Below, piece after piece: positions 17,217 to 25,384 of a stretch of 64,000 nucleotides of DNA (the first letter of the stretch is position 1; every line of letters starts with the position of its first letter). The stretch is taken from NCBI RefSeq assembly GCF_008923365.1, contig NZ_WBMR01000018.1, positions 1 to 64,000 of the forward strand, given 5' to 3'. Below the pieces are notes generated by a model. It was not told where the DNA came from. It did no database searches and worked only from the letters and a program-made list of their open reading frames with translations. Origin of the DNA: Actinomadura montaniterrae (GTDB taxonomy: Bacteria > Actinomycetota > Actinomycetes > Streptosporangiales > Streptosporangiaceae). A program made the translations under genes and the position numbers.

Positions 17217-18917
17217 TCATCGGTCGGTGGCGCCGGTCTCGGCGGCCATCTTCTCGGCGATCTCCCGCCTCAACCGCTGCTTGTCGATCTTTCCGACCCG
17301 GGTGGCCGGGAACTCATCGACCCATTCCAGCCGTTCGGGCCATTTGTACTTGGCGACGCCGAGGCCCTCCAGGTGATGGCGGACGCTCGCCAGGCCGACG
17401 GGTTCGTCCCGTGCGACCAGGTAGGCGCAGGCCCGTTCGCCGAGCCGGGGGTCGGGCATGGCCACCAGCGCCGCGGCGGCGATCGCCGGATGCCGGACCA
17501 GCAGCAACTCGACCTCCTCGGCGTTCACCTTCTCACCGCCGCGGTTGATCAGGTCCTTGATCCGTCCTTCGACGGTGACGCACCGGACACCGTCGATCTC
17601 CACGATCGCGGCCAGGTCCCCCGTCCGGTAGAACCCGTCCCCGGTGAAGGCGCGCTCGTTGTGCTCGTCCGCGTCGTAGTAGCCGCGGATCGTGTACGGC
17701 CCCTGGCAGCACAGCTCGCCGACCTGCCCGTCGGGGACCGGGTCCTCGCCGCCCGGTTCGAGGATCCTGATCCGGTCGTGCGGCGACAGCACCGTGCCGA
17801 CAGTACCGGCCCGGACACCGCGCGGAGAGCCCGGAAAAGTGATCATGAAAAGGCCCTCGCCCATGCCGAACAGCTGGCCGCTCCAGAGCCCGAGCTCCTC
17901 GTACGCCTCGAAGACACGTGCCGGCACTTTGCCGCCGGTGAGGATTACTCGCTGAAGGGTCGGCACGATGCCCGCGAACGCCGGGTGCTCGAACGCGGAG
18001 TACGCCGCCCTGCCGAGCATGAGGTGGGTCGCCTTCTGCGCGGCGAAGAACGGGACGGTCTGCTCCAGGCGTCCGTTGCCCAGCAGCAGGCAGGCTCCGA
18101 CGCTGTGTGCGCCGTGCAGGGAGCAGACGATGCCGGCGTTGTGGACGATCGGTCCCATGGCGGTGATGCGGCTGTCGACGTCCCAGCCCCAGGCGCGCGC
18201 ATAGGCGGCGGCATTGTACCAGTACTCGGCGTGACGACGCGGAATGACTTTAGGGACACCTGTGGTACCGCCCGAGAGCTGGAACACCGCGACGTCGCCC
18301 GGGTCGATGCCTGCCTGTACCTGCTCGACCCACTGGCGGGCCTTGGCGGGTTCGACACCGGACCCGAGATCCTGGAACCTGACGGCGTCGCCGAGACCGG
18401 CCGCAGGGTGGGTCCCGACCACGATCAGCGCGCGGAGGGTGGGGTGTCCGGCGGCCTGCTCCCGCCCGAACGCCACCAGGTCGAAGCCTTCCGTGCCCCC
18501 TTCGACCAGGTGAGCCACCGCGCCGGCGCGCCGGCTGATCTGGGATATTTCGTGTCCTCGGTGGAGCGCCAGGGTGCAGACGGGGATCAGGCCCGCCTTG
18601 AGGCAGCCGTACCAGGCGAGGACCGTCTCGATCCGGTTGCCGATCTGGAAGAGGACGGGGTCGCCGGGGCGCAGTCCCAGGTCGCCGAGCCCGTAGGCGA
18701 TCTGGTCGGTGCTCTGGTCCAGCTCCGCGTAGGTCAGCGCGGCCTCGGGGGTGACGACGGCGGGCCGGTCGCGGTTGCGTTCGGCGACGCGGTGGAACTC
18801 GCCGGGGATGCTGAGGTCTCCCCAGATCCCCGCCTCCTTGTAGAGGCGGACGAGATCCGGCGGATAGTCGGCGACCCGCCGGGGCGGGACCTGCGCGGCA
18901 GGGTTGTTGTGGTCCAT
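17217..18917 (-). CDS. aryl-acid AMP ligase (EntE/DhbE-like ANL enzyme)
   Basis: An adenylate-forming enzyme that activates a carboxylic acid with ATP, then probably with CoA. Motifs in order: the P-loop LSGGTTGVPKVIPR near residue 190, the A5 region GMGEGLF, YRTGDLA, and the hinge GRIKDLINRGGEKVNAEEVE; the C-terminal catalytic Lys is in RVGKIDK. It aligns by pattern with 2,3-dihydroxybenzoate/salicylate AMP ligases. ATG 18917 has AGAAGGGA eight bases upstream; a GTG at 18935 overlapping the preceding stop is the alternative. It is the last gene of a four-gene unit with a salicylyl-CoA-hydroxylase-like monooxygenase, so an aromatic acid is the likely substrate. Confidence 0.87.
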   Translation of the reverse strand: MDHNNPAAQVPPRRVADYPPDLVRLYKEAGIWGDLSIPGEFHRVAERNRDRPAVVTPEAALTYAELDQSTDQIAYGLGDLGLRPGDPVLFQIGNRIETVLAWYGCLKAGLIPVCTLALHRGHEISQISRRAGAVAHLVEGGTEGFDLVAFGREQAAGHPTLRALIVVGTHPAAGLGDAVRFQDLGSGVEPAKARQWVEQVQAGIDPGDVAVFQLSGGTTGVPKVIPRRHAEYWYNAAAYARAWGWDVDSRITAMGPIVHNAGIVCSLHGAHSVGACLLLGNGRLEQTVPFFAAQKATHLMLGRAAYSAFEHPAFAGIVPTLQRVILTGGKVPARVFEAYEELGLWSGQLFGMGEGLFMITFPGSPRGVRAGTVGTVLSPHDRIRILEPGGEDPVPDGQVGELCCQGPYTIRGYYDADEHNERAFTGDGFYRTGDLAAIVEIDGVRCVTVEGRIKDLINRGGEKVNAEEVELLLVRHPAIAAAALVAMPDPRLGERACAYLVARDEPVGLASVRHHLEGLGVAKYKWPERLEWVDEFPATRVGKIDKQRLRREIAEKMAAETGATDR

Positions 18918-18931
18918 CGGATGGTCCCTTC

Positions 18932-20557
18932 TCACCCGAGTTCAGCAGACGCGGCGGCGGGGCGCGGCTCCGGGGGCGGCTCTGCGGCCGCCGCCACGGC
19001 GATGTCCCAGCAGGCCAGGTCGATGCGGGAGCTGACGAGCCCGGCGGCAAGGTCTGCGGAGAGCCGCTCGGGCGCATGGACGGCGACAAGTGAGCCCGTC
19101 GCGAGCCGGATGCGTTCGGCGAGGTCGAGGCGGTTCAGCACGGCGGGCCGGTCCGGTGGTCCGGACAGGAGGAACCCGGTGATGCCGTCCCGATGCAGGC
19201 TCGTCGCCTGCTCCAGAAGCCGATCCCCGGCAGCCGACCAGGCGGGGGCGCTGCCGTGGTGCAACTCGGCGAATCGGGCGTCCGCAAGAAGCGACTCATG
19301 CTCCACGACGCGGGACGCAAAGCTGAGGTCGTCGCGTTGGAGGGGCTGCGTGAGCACCCACCGGTCGGGGTCGTCGGGGAGTCGGTCCCGCACGGTCCTG
19401 CCGGCGTAGTCCGCGAGCGCCCGGCGGACGACCTCGGGATTGGTCTGGGCGAAGCGGGCGAGCGGCACGTTCCCCGCCCGGGACATGTAGGCGACCGTAA
19501 CCCGCTCCACGGGTGTCTCCAGCCGTTGCGGGAAGCTCTCCCACCACAGCCTGCTGCGCTCGGCCAGGTCCTGGAGCCGCTCCACCTTCGGTCGGCGCTC
19601 GCTCTCGTAGGCCGTCAGGGCGGTGGGAAGGTCCTCGCTCCGCTGGAGGGCGTCCACGAGGGCGATGGCCCCCTCCATGGCGATCTTGGTCCCGGACCCG
19701 ATCGAGTAGTGCGCCGTATGCGCGGCGTCCCCCAGCAGGACGGTGCCGTCCACATGCCATCGGGCGCAGCGGACCGTCCGGAAGCGCAGCCACTGCGTGC
19801 GGTTGCCGATGAGCCTGTGCCCTTCCAGGACCCCGGCGAAGGCCTCTTCGAGGTAGGCGAGGCTGACGGTGTCGCTGGCGTCGCGTGCCGGTTCGTGCCG
19901 GATGGCTCCGAGTCCCGCGCGGCGCAGTGTGTCCGCATCGGTCTCGATCAGGAAGGTGCTGCGGTCGGGCTGGTAGGGGTAGGCGTGGGTGACGAACGTG
20001 CCGTGCTCGGTCTCGGCGGGTGCGAACATCGCCGTCGGCAGCGCGAAGTCTGTCCCGGCCCACAGGTAGTAGCCGTCTCCGATCGCGACCTCGGCTCCGA
20101 AGTCCTGGGCCCGTGCGGTCCGGGCGCTGCTGTTCACTCCGTCCGCGGCGATGACGAGGTCGGCGTCCAGCGACCAGGCGTCCGCCCGCTGACCGACGAC
20201 GATCTCCACGCCCGCCTTTTCGGCATGCCGTTGCAGGATGTCCAGGAGGCGCGATCTGGCGATTCCGATCTGCGCGCCGTCGTGGACGGCTCGCACGAGC
20301 GCGGCGCCGGTGCGGTTCCGCATTTCCGAGCCGTAGCGATAGCCCGCGGCCACCATGTCGCGGAGGCTGTCGGGGTCCGCGGCCTCCAGGCGACGCTGCG
20401 TGCGTCCCGCCAGGCCGACCCCGAAACCGAAGGTCGCGCTCGGCACGCTCTGTTCGTGCACCACGACCTGGCAGTCCGGCCATCGCAGTTTCAGCAGCCT
20501 GGCGGCGTACAGGCCGCCGGGTCCGCCTCCGACGACGGCCACACGGTTGAGTTTCAC
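18932..20557 (-). CDS. FAD monooxygenase related to salicylyl-CoA/2-aminobenzoyl-CoA hydroxylases
   Basis: Starts VAVVGGGPGGLYAARLLK (FAD site), continues with TFGFGVGL, the AADGVNS motif, and GDAAHTAHYSIGSGTKIAMEGA, a combination specific to the N-terminal monooxygenase half of bifunctional aryl-CoA hydroxylases. Those enzymes are about 770 residues with an Old-Yellow-Enzyme barrel at the C-terminus; this one has 541. Only a shrunken piece resembling the end of that barrel remains (LDLAERIRLATGSLVAVHAP, AAGLVSSRIDLACWD). GTG 20557 has GGGAG seven bases upstream. It probably hydroxylates an aryl-CoA ester made by the ligase that follows. Substrate unproven. Confidence 0.85.
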   Translation of the reverse strand: MKLNRVAVVGGGPGGLYAARLLKLRWPDCQVVVHEQSVPSATFGFGVGLAGRTQRRLEAADPDSLRDMVAAGYRYGSEMRNRTGAALVRAVHDGAQIGIARSRLLDILQRHAEKAGVEIVVGQRADAWSLDADLVIAADGVNSSARTARAQDFGAEVAIGDGYYLWAGTDFALPTAMFAPAETEHGTFVTHAYPYQPDRSTFLIETDADTLRRAGLGAIRHEPARDASDTVSLAYLEEAFAGVLEGHRLIGNRTQWLRFRTVRCARWHVDGTVLLGDAAHTAHYSIGSGTKIAMEGAIALVDALQRSEDLPTALTAYESERRPKVERLQDLAERSRLWWESFPQRLETPVERVTVAYMSRAGNVPLARFAQTNPEVVRRALADYAGRTVRDRLPDDPDRWVLTQPLQRDDLSFASRVVEHESLLADARFAELHHGSAPAWSAAGDRLLEQATSLHRDGITGFLLSGPPDRPAVLNRLDLAERIRLATGSLVAVHAPERLSADLAAGLVSSRIDLACWDIAVAAAAEPPPEPRPAAASAELG

Positions 20558-20682
20558 CGCCGGGCTCCCGGATATGGGTTCTCTCCGCTGGGCATGACAC
20601 CTCGAATGCTCATTTCGATCCGCCCGCCATGGTCGGCGGGGCGGGTCTGATTCCTGGCGGGTCGCTGCGCGGGTGGCGGGCC

Positions 20683-21321
20683 TCAGAGGCCGGCATTCTC
20701 CCGCTGTGCCTGCTCCCACCTCTCCGCGCGCTCGACGATCAGCTCGGCCTTGCGCGTGAGGAGGGCGGCCAGGGTCGGTTCGGGCTCCTGGGAGATGTCC
20801 ACGAGCGCATCGATGGTGAGGGCGGCGTCCAGGTCCTCCTGGGGGGTGACGGGCCGCAGCGCCCGGGTGAACTCGACCATGTACCCGTTGGGGTCGTTGG
20901 TGTAGATCGACTCGATGGTCTCGTGGACGACCTTGCGCTGGACCGGCCATTCGCTGGCGTCCAGCCTGCGCCGGTACTCCAGCAGTTGCTCCTCGCCGTC
21001 GACGTGGATGGCGAGATGCCTGGAGCGGATAAAGAAGCCGGGCACGTCGTCCTCGAACCTGGCGTGGGCGTCGCCCTGGGTGCCGTTCGTCTGGGGCTTC
21101 AGGCCGAAGTAGTAGAAGAACGCGATCCGGTCTCCCTTTCCGATGTCGAAGAAGAAGTGGATGAAGTCGGGGTGGTCGCTGGGGCCCCACCCTGCCGCGC
21201 AGATCGAGTGGACGACCGGGAAGCCGAGCACGTCGCGGTAGAACCGCACGGTCGCGGCCGGGTCGAAGGTCGGGAACGCGACGTGGTCGACTCCGCGCGC
21301 GTGGTGTTCCAGTTCGGACAT
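20683..21321 (-). CDS. VOC-superfamily (glyoxalase/extradiol dioxygenase fold) protein
   Basis: A 212-residue protein with the first VOC ligand in GVDHVAFPTFD, conserved FYRDVLGFPVV, a histidine in HLAIHVDGEE, and the Glu ligand in GYMVEFTRA. The C-terminal 60 residues are extra, helical and hydrophilic. It sits between an SDR and the aryl-CoA monooxygenase, so a ring-cleavage or isomerase step is plausible, but single-module VOC proteins catalyse many reactions. Confidence 0.8.
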   Translation of the reverse strand: MSELEHHARGVDHVAFPTFDPAATVRFYRDVLGFPVVHSICAAGWGPSDHPDFIHFFFDIGKGDRIAFFYYFGLKPQTNGTQGDAHARFEDDVPGFFIRSRHLAIHVDGEEQLLEYRRRLDASEWPVQRKVVHETIESIYTNDPNGYMVEFTRALRPVTPQEDLDAALTIDALVDISQEPEPTLAALLTRKAELIVERAERWEQAQRENAGL

Positions 21322-21370
21322 GGTGCATCCTCCTGTCGGGACTTGCGCTGTCGTACTTGCGGACGCGCGG

Positions 21371-22114
21371 TCACGCGCCCATGTTGTGCAGGTCGCCGCC
21401 TGCCACGGCGAGCGCGATCTCGGGGACGAAGCAGCGGCCGGACGTGCGCAGCAGGAAACGCACGGCCTCCGCCACGTCGGAAGAGGGCATCATCACGTCG
21501 CCCTTGCGGTCGGCGGCCCACGCGAAGCCGGGGGTGTCGGTGGCGCCCGGGCACAACGCGGTCACCTGCACACCGGATGTGCTGAGCTCGCCGTGCGCCG
21601 CGGCGCTCAGCGCGACGAGCGCCGCCTTGGTGGTGGAGTAGGCGGCCGTGCCGGCCTGCGGGTACCGCCCGAACATCGAACTGACGTTGACCACCAGCGC
21701 CTTGCCGTGCTCGGCGCCGGCCTTGCGCAGCAGCGGCGCGGTCTTGCTCATCAGGATCTGCGCGGCCCGCAGGTTGACCGCGAGCTGCAGGTCGAGGTGC
21801 TTGACCGACGTCTCCTCGATCGAGCCGTGCAGGCCGACGCCGGCGTTGTTGACCAGGACGTCGAGCCGCCCGAAGCGATCTCGATGCTCGGCGACGGCCC
21901 TGTCCAGGTCCTCCTCCAGAGCGGCATTGCCGGCGACTCCCAGCACCGAAGCCCCGCCTGACTCGAGCGCGGTCACGCACTCGCGCAACCGGTCGGGCTT
22001 GCGCGCCATCAGCGTGAGGCCGTACCCCTCGCCGGCCAGCATCTCGGCGATCGCCCGGCCGATCCCGGCGGAGCCCCCGGTGATCAGGGCCGCCCTCGCA
22101 CCCTGGTCAGCCAT
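21371..22114 (-). CDS. short-chain dehydrogenase/reductase
   Basis: Classical SDR: cofactor loop ITGGSAGIGRAIAE, NNAG motif in VLVNNAGVG, and the active-site Ser/Tyr/Lys in VSSMFGRYPQAGTAAYSTTKAA. Length 247 is normal. ATG 22114 is preceded in frame by GTG 22123; neither has a strong ribosome site. It is the first gene of the SDR-VOC-monooxygenase-ligase unit and is divergent from a TetR gene, with operator B in between. Substrate unknown. Confidence 0.88.
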   Translation of the reverse strand: MADQGARAALITGGSAGIGRAIAEMLAGEGYGLTLMARKPDRLRECVTALESGGASVLGVAGNAALEEDLDRAVAEHRDRFGRLDVLVNNAGVGLHGSIEETSVKHLDLQLAVNLRAAQILMSKTAPLLRKAGAEHGKALVVNVSSMFGRYPQAGTAAYSTTKAALVALSAAAHGELSTSGVQVTALCPGATDTPGFAWAADRKGDVMMPSSDVAEAVRFLLRTSGRCFVPEIALAVAGGDLHNMGA

Positions 22115-22163
22115 CGCGATCACCGTTCGCCCTGTTCGGCTCCATGCCGAAACCTCCAATTCA

Positions 22164-22185
22164 ACGATAACGTCAATTATTTGAC
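22164..22185. promoter_or_regulatory. candidate TetR operator B, SDR/TetR divergent promoter
   Basis: GTCAATTATTTGAC (22172-22185) is a perfect inverted repeat, arms GTCAA and TTGAC with a TTAT spacer. It is preceded by ACGATAACGTCA (22164-22175), 10 of 12 matches to the 12-mer at operators A and D. A further half-site ACGTCAA lies near 22198. Autoregulation of the adjacent TetR gene and control of the SDR operon are likely. Confidence 0.65.
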
Positions 22186-22258
22186 ACAAGCGATGATACG
22201 TCAAGATGGGGGTTGCCGTCGGCGAGAGGTGCGTTCCAAGGCGGCTACGCTGACCCGC

Positions 22259-23029
22259 ATGGCAGATCGCGCTACCGGTCCGGAGACAGAGGCCCCGCAG
22301 AAGCCGACGAGTGCCCGCGGCCGGCGGTCCGCCGCGGGATCGGACGCCCGCGGCAAGAGCGGCACCCGGCGCGACCTCGTCGAGGGGCGCATCATCGAGG
22401 AGGCCGAGCGGCTGTTCGCCGAGAAGGGGTTCGCCGCCACCAGCCTCCAGGACATCGCCGACGCGGCCGGGATGACCCGTCCAGCGATCTACCACTACGT
22501 CCGCAGCAAGGACGACCTGCTCGCCCGACTGGTCCAGGAGCTCACCTGGACCTCCGCCGAGGAACTGCGGCAGGTCAGCAGCGATGCAGCCAGCAGCGCG
22601 GTGACCCGGTTGCACGGCATGGTCAAGCTGCTGGCGACGCGGCTCACCACCCACCCCGAGCGGTTCCAGCTGATGATCCGCTCGGAACCGGAACTTCCCG
22701 CGGAGCTCGCGAGCGTCTACGCGCAGGGACGCCGCAACGTGCTGCGCGAGTTCATCGGCGTCATCGATGAGGGAGTCCGCGACGGCTCGCTGCGTCCCGT
22801 CGACACCAGGGCGGCCGCCCTGGCGATCATCGGCATGTGCAACTGGCTGGCCTGGTGGTACAAGGCGGGCAGGGACGACCCGGAGAAGGTCACCGCGCAG
22901 ATCGCGGACATGGCCGTCGCCTCGCTCCAGCAGCCCGGCGACCGGCGCGGAGAGGGGGAAGGCCCCGCACGTGCGCTGTCCCTGCTCCGCCAGGATCTCG
23001 ACTACCTCGAACGCCTGATCAACGACTGA
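22259..23029 (+). CDS. TetR-family regulator (paralogue of the one at 33.7 kb)
   Basis: A 256-residue repressor with the helix-turn-helix FAATSLQDIADAAGMTRPAIYHYVRSKDDLL. The C-terminal ligand domain contains IIGMCNWLAWWY, nearly identical to IIGMCNWVAWWY in the TetR at 33739-34476, so the two are paralogues. A charged 45-residue extension precedes the HTH. ATG 22259 is chosen; earlier GTG/TTG codons are in frame. Divergent from the SDR operon, with the perfect operator B in the shared promoter. Likely a repressor of the island relieved by a pathway intermediate. Confidence 0.85.
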   Translation: MADRATGPETEAPQKPTSARGRRSAAGSDARGKSGTRRDLVEGRIIEEAERLFAEKGFAATSLQDIADAAGMTRPAIYHYVRSKDDLLARLVQELTWTSAEELRQVSSDAASSAVTRLHGMVKLLATRLTTHPERFQLMIRSEPELPAELASVYAQGRRNVLREFIGVIDEGVRDGSLRPVDTRAAALAIIGMCNWLAWWYKAGRDDPEKVTAQIADMAVASLQQPGDRRGEGEGPARALSLLRQDLDYLERLIND

Positions 23030-23039
23030 GCCGTCCGGT

Positions 23040-24290
23040 TCACGGCCCTTCCGTCCCGGTCCGGCCGGCGGGAAAGCGTTCGGCCAGCCAGCAGCCTACT
23101 TCGGCACCGGCAAGCGCGTATCCCGTCGGCTCTCCCTTGGTGATCGGGCCGCCGAAATGCGTGCCGCGCACATGGGCGATGGTCAGGTCCTTCGCGGCGA
23201 GCGCCTCTTCCATCGTCCGGATGTCGGAGGGGAAGCACGCCTGGTCACCGCTCAGCCCGACGAGCAGTGTGGGGCTGGTGACCCCCGGCGCACAGCGCAC
23301 GAAGCCGGCGTTGCTGGACAGCGCCGACCACGTGGACAGCCATGCGTCCGGAGTGCAGAACCGCGCGAACCCGACGAGACCGTAGTTGGTCAGGTCGGGA
23401 CGGCGTCCGAAGAGCGACCCGTACGGCCTGTCGTTCGGGTCGAGGGACGGATCGACGCTGCGCAGGTCGGCGTCGGTACGGTAGATCGTCATGACCCTGG
23501 GGGCGATCGCGGCACGGCGGTCGACCGGGTCGTCGGAACCGGCATAGCGTTTCCGGGCGGCCGAAGCTTCGGCCACCCGGGACCGGGCGATCTCGTCGAG
23601 CCGGGCGACGCGATCCCGCTGAGCCTGCCGATAGCGCTCGACGAACTCCTGTGCGTAGTGCGAGGCTTCCGGCGGGAGCGCGAACCCGTTGGCGGGCTCG
23701 AAGGCGTTGAGTTCGGGATCGGCCGACAGCGGATCGGATTCGTCGCTGACGGACGGGTCGATCAGCCGAAGCAGCAGAGCGCCCTGGCCCGGATGCGGCG
23801 CCACGAAGACCGCGGCGTCCGGCACCGGCATGTCCGCTTCGGCGAGCGGTATCGGGCGCCCCGCCGGCGTCCTCGCGATGCGTTCGTCGCCGACCAGCCC
23901 CGCCTGCTGATGATAGAAGGCGAATAGCGCGCCCCCGCCCGAATGGCCGAGGGTCACCGTGTGCTGGAACCCCTGTTCCCGCAGGAAGACCTGTCCCGCC
24001 GCGGCGTCCAGGAGCGCCTGCTCGTGCACCAGGGCGACGTCGTTGTTGACCGACCGGGAGCCCTGCGTCCACACCGCGAACCCGCGCGCCAGCAATTCGG
24101 GGACCAGGCCGTGATGGGTCAGATCCTGCCGCGGATGCATGAGCGCCACAACGGTCTCGGCGCCCGGTACGGTCCGCAGGACACCCGTCACCTTGGCACC
24201 GTCATGGGTCTTGAGCGCGTGCACCGAGGTGACGGTCGCCGCGGGAGGCTGCGCGCTCTCGACGTACCGCCCCGCTCCGAGCCCGCTCAC
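23040..24290 (-). CDS. alpha/beta hydrolase, 416 aa
   Basis: A large hydrolase-fold protein with VALMHPRQDL in the oxyanion region, nucleophile elbow LGHSGGGALFAFYHQQAG (Ser in GHSGG), and the catalytic His in RGTHFGGPITKGEP near the end. The GTG at 24290 overlaps the stop of the 83-residue gene by four bases (GTGA), so the three genes from 25296 to 23040 form one operon. It converges on the TetR gene with only ten bases between stops. Such long hydrolases occur next to maleate-isomerase-type genes in aromatic or N-heterocycle catabolic clusters; the substrate is unknown. Confidence 0.78.
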   Translation of the reverse strand: MSGLGAGRYVESAQPPAATVTSVHALKTHDGAKVTGVLRTVPGAETVVALMHPRQDLTHHGLVPELLARGFAVWTQGSRSVNNDVALVHEQALLDAAAGQVFLREQGFQHTVTLGHSGGGALFAFYHQQAGLVGDERIARTPAGRPIPLAEADMPVPDAAVFVAPHPGQGALLLRLIDPSVSDESDPLSADPELNAFEPANGFALPPEASHYAQEFVERYRQAQRDRVARLDEIARSRVAEASAARKRYAGSDDPVDRRAAIAPRVMTIYRTDADLRSVDPSLDPNDRPYGSLFGRRPDLTNYGLVGFARFCTPDAWLSTWSALSSNAGFVRCAPGVTSPTLLVGLSGDQACFPSDIRTMEEALAAKDLTIAHVRGTHFGGPITKGEPTGYALAGAEVGCWLAERFPAGRTGTEGP

Positions 24291-24538
24291 GCCGGCTCCA
24301 CCCGCAAGGCGTCCTTGTCGTGCTGGGTGATGCGCGCGTTGCGCAGTCCGGCGACGCTGGAGTACCAGACCGCGTGACGGCATCCGGTCGCCCGGCGGTC
24401 GATGACGATGGTCCCGTCGGAGGCGATCTCGAAGTAGGGCCCGACCTTGCCCACTTTGACCCCCTTCGCCGCCGCGGCGACCTCAGCGACGCCCGTGTTC
24501 TCCGGAACGTCGAGCACATAAAGGACAGTCATGCTCAT
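24287..24538 (-). CDS. 83-aa conserved-looking hypothetical protein
   Basis: Short globular protein with beta-rich segments (MTVLYVLDVPENTG, KVGPYFEIASDGTIVIDR) and a histidine/cysteine patch ATGCRHAVWYSS. It overlaps both neighbours by four bases (ATGA upstream, GTGA downstream), which argues strongly that it is a real, coupled gene. No domain is recognised. Its place between a maleate-isomerase-like enzyme and a hydrolase suggests a small accessory or ligand-binding subunit, which is a guess. Confidence 0.75.
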   Translation of the reverse strand: MSMTVLYVLDVPENTGVAEVAAAAKGVKVGKVGPYFEIASDGTIVIDRRATGCRHAVWYSSVAGLRNARITQHDKDALRVEPA

Positions 24539-25296
24539 GCCACCTCTTCCTTCTGCTTCTCGTCGGCGCGCAGCAGTCCACCGGCCCCGGGGATGGCGAT
24601 CGGCAGCCGCAGGGCGCGCAAGATGCTGTACGCCGCGGCGGTGGCGGCGGACAGCACGGGAATGCCGAACTCCTGCTCGGCGGGTTCGATCAGGTCGAGC
24701 GAGGGCATCTGGACGCAGCACGACAGCACGAGCGCGTCCACAGCTTCGAGTTCCATGGAGCGGGCCGCAGCCATGATGCGGGCGCCGGGGATGCAACCCA
24801 CCTCGGTGTTGTCACCGACCTCGAGAGCGCGCCAGTCGGCGATGGTGAACCCCTCGTGCTCCAGGTATGACACCACCTGCTCGGCGAGCGGACGCAGATA
24901 GGGCATGACCAGCCCGATCCGCCGGGCGCCCAGAGCCTTGAGTCCCTCCACGAGCGCACCGGCGCTCGACCGCACGAGCGCCGCCGAGTCGCCGGTCGCC
25001 AGCTGCTCGGCGACCAGTGACTCCACCCGCCGGTGCTCCCCCGGCCCTCCGGCCATGAGCGCGACCAGGCAGGCGTAGAGGATCACCTCGGGATCTGCGT
25101 CCGCGACCTCGATGACACAGCGCTCGCGCTGCGCGTTCATCGCACGCAGTTCGGCGGCCGAGACCGCGCGCATGCGCATCCTGGTCGAGTGGAACGAGAA
25201 CTGTGCGTCCGCATGCCTCCCCAGCAGCCGAGGCATCTCCGTCTCCACTGTGACGTTCGAACTCGGCACCACCAAGCCGACGCGGTGAACACTCAC
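24535..25296 (-). CDS. maleate isomerase / arylmalonate decarboxylase-type Asp/Glu racemase family enzyme
   Basis: The N-terminus VGLVVPSSNVTVETEMP is the conserved substrate loop of maleate cis-trans isomerases. The two active-site cysteine positions are filled (YACLVALMAGG near residue 79 and LSCCVQMPSLDLI near residue 197). In known pathways such as nicotinate degradation the enzyme converts maleate to fumarate. I choose GTG 25296 with AGGGAGG five bases before; a GTG at 25302 overlaps the ribosome site. First gene of a three-gene unit controlled by operator C. Arylmalonate decarboxylase activity is a possible alternative in this fold. Confidence 0.83.
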   Translation of the reverse strand: MSVHRVGLVVPSSNVTVETEMPRLLGRHADAQFSFHSTRMRMRAVSAAELRAMNAQRERCVIEVADADPEVILYACLVALMAGGPGEHRRVESLVAEQLATGDSAALVRSSAGALVEGLKALGARRIGLVMPYLRPLAEQVVSYLEHEGFTIADWRALEVGDNTEVGCIPGARIMAAARSMELEAVDALVLSCCVQMPSLDLIEPAEQEFGIPVLSAATAAAYSILRALRLPIAIPGAGGLLRADEKQKEEVA

Positions 25297-25333
25297 GTGC
25301 ACCTCCCTGAAGCACTCACTTTTTTACACTATA

Positions 25334-25347
25334 GACGAATTTTCGAC
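25334..25347. promoter_or_regulatory. candidate TetR operator C, maleate-isomerase operon promoter
   Basis: GACGAATTTTCGAC, which on the minus strand reads GTCGAAAATTCGTC and fits GTCRA-N4-TYGWC. It lies 38 bases upstream of the maleate isomerase start in an AT-rich patch. Confidence 0.5.
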
Positions 25348-25384
25348 ACTAGCGAAGAATTCTGTGTCGGGCCGGGCGGGGGCC

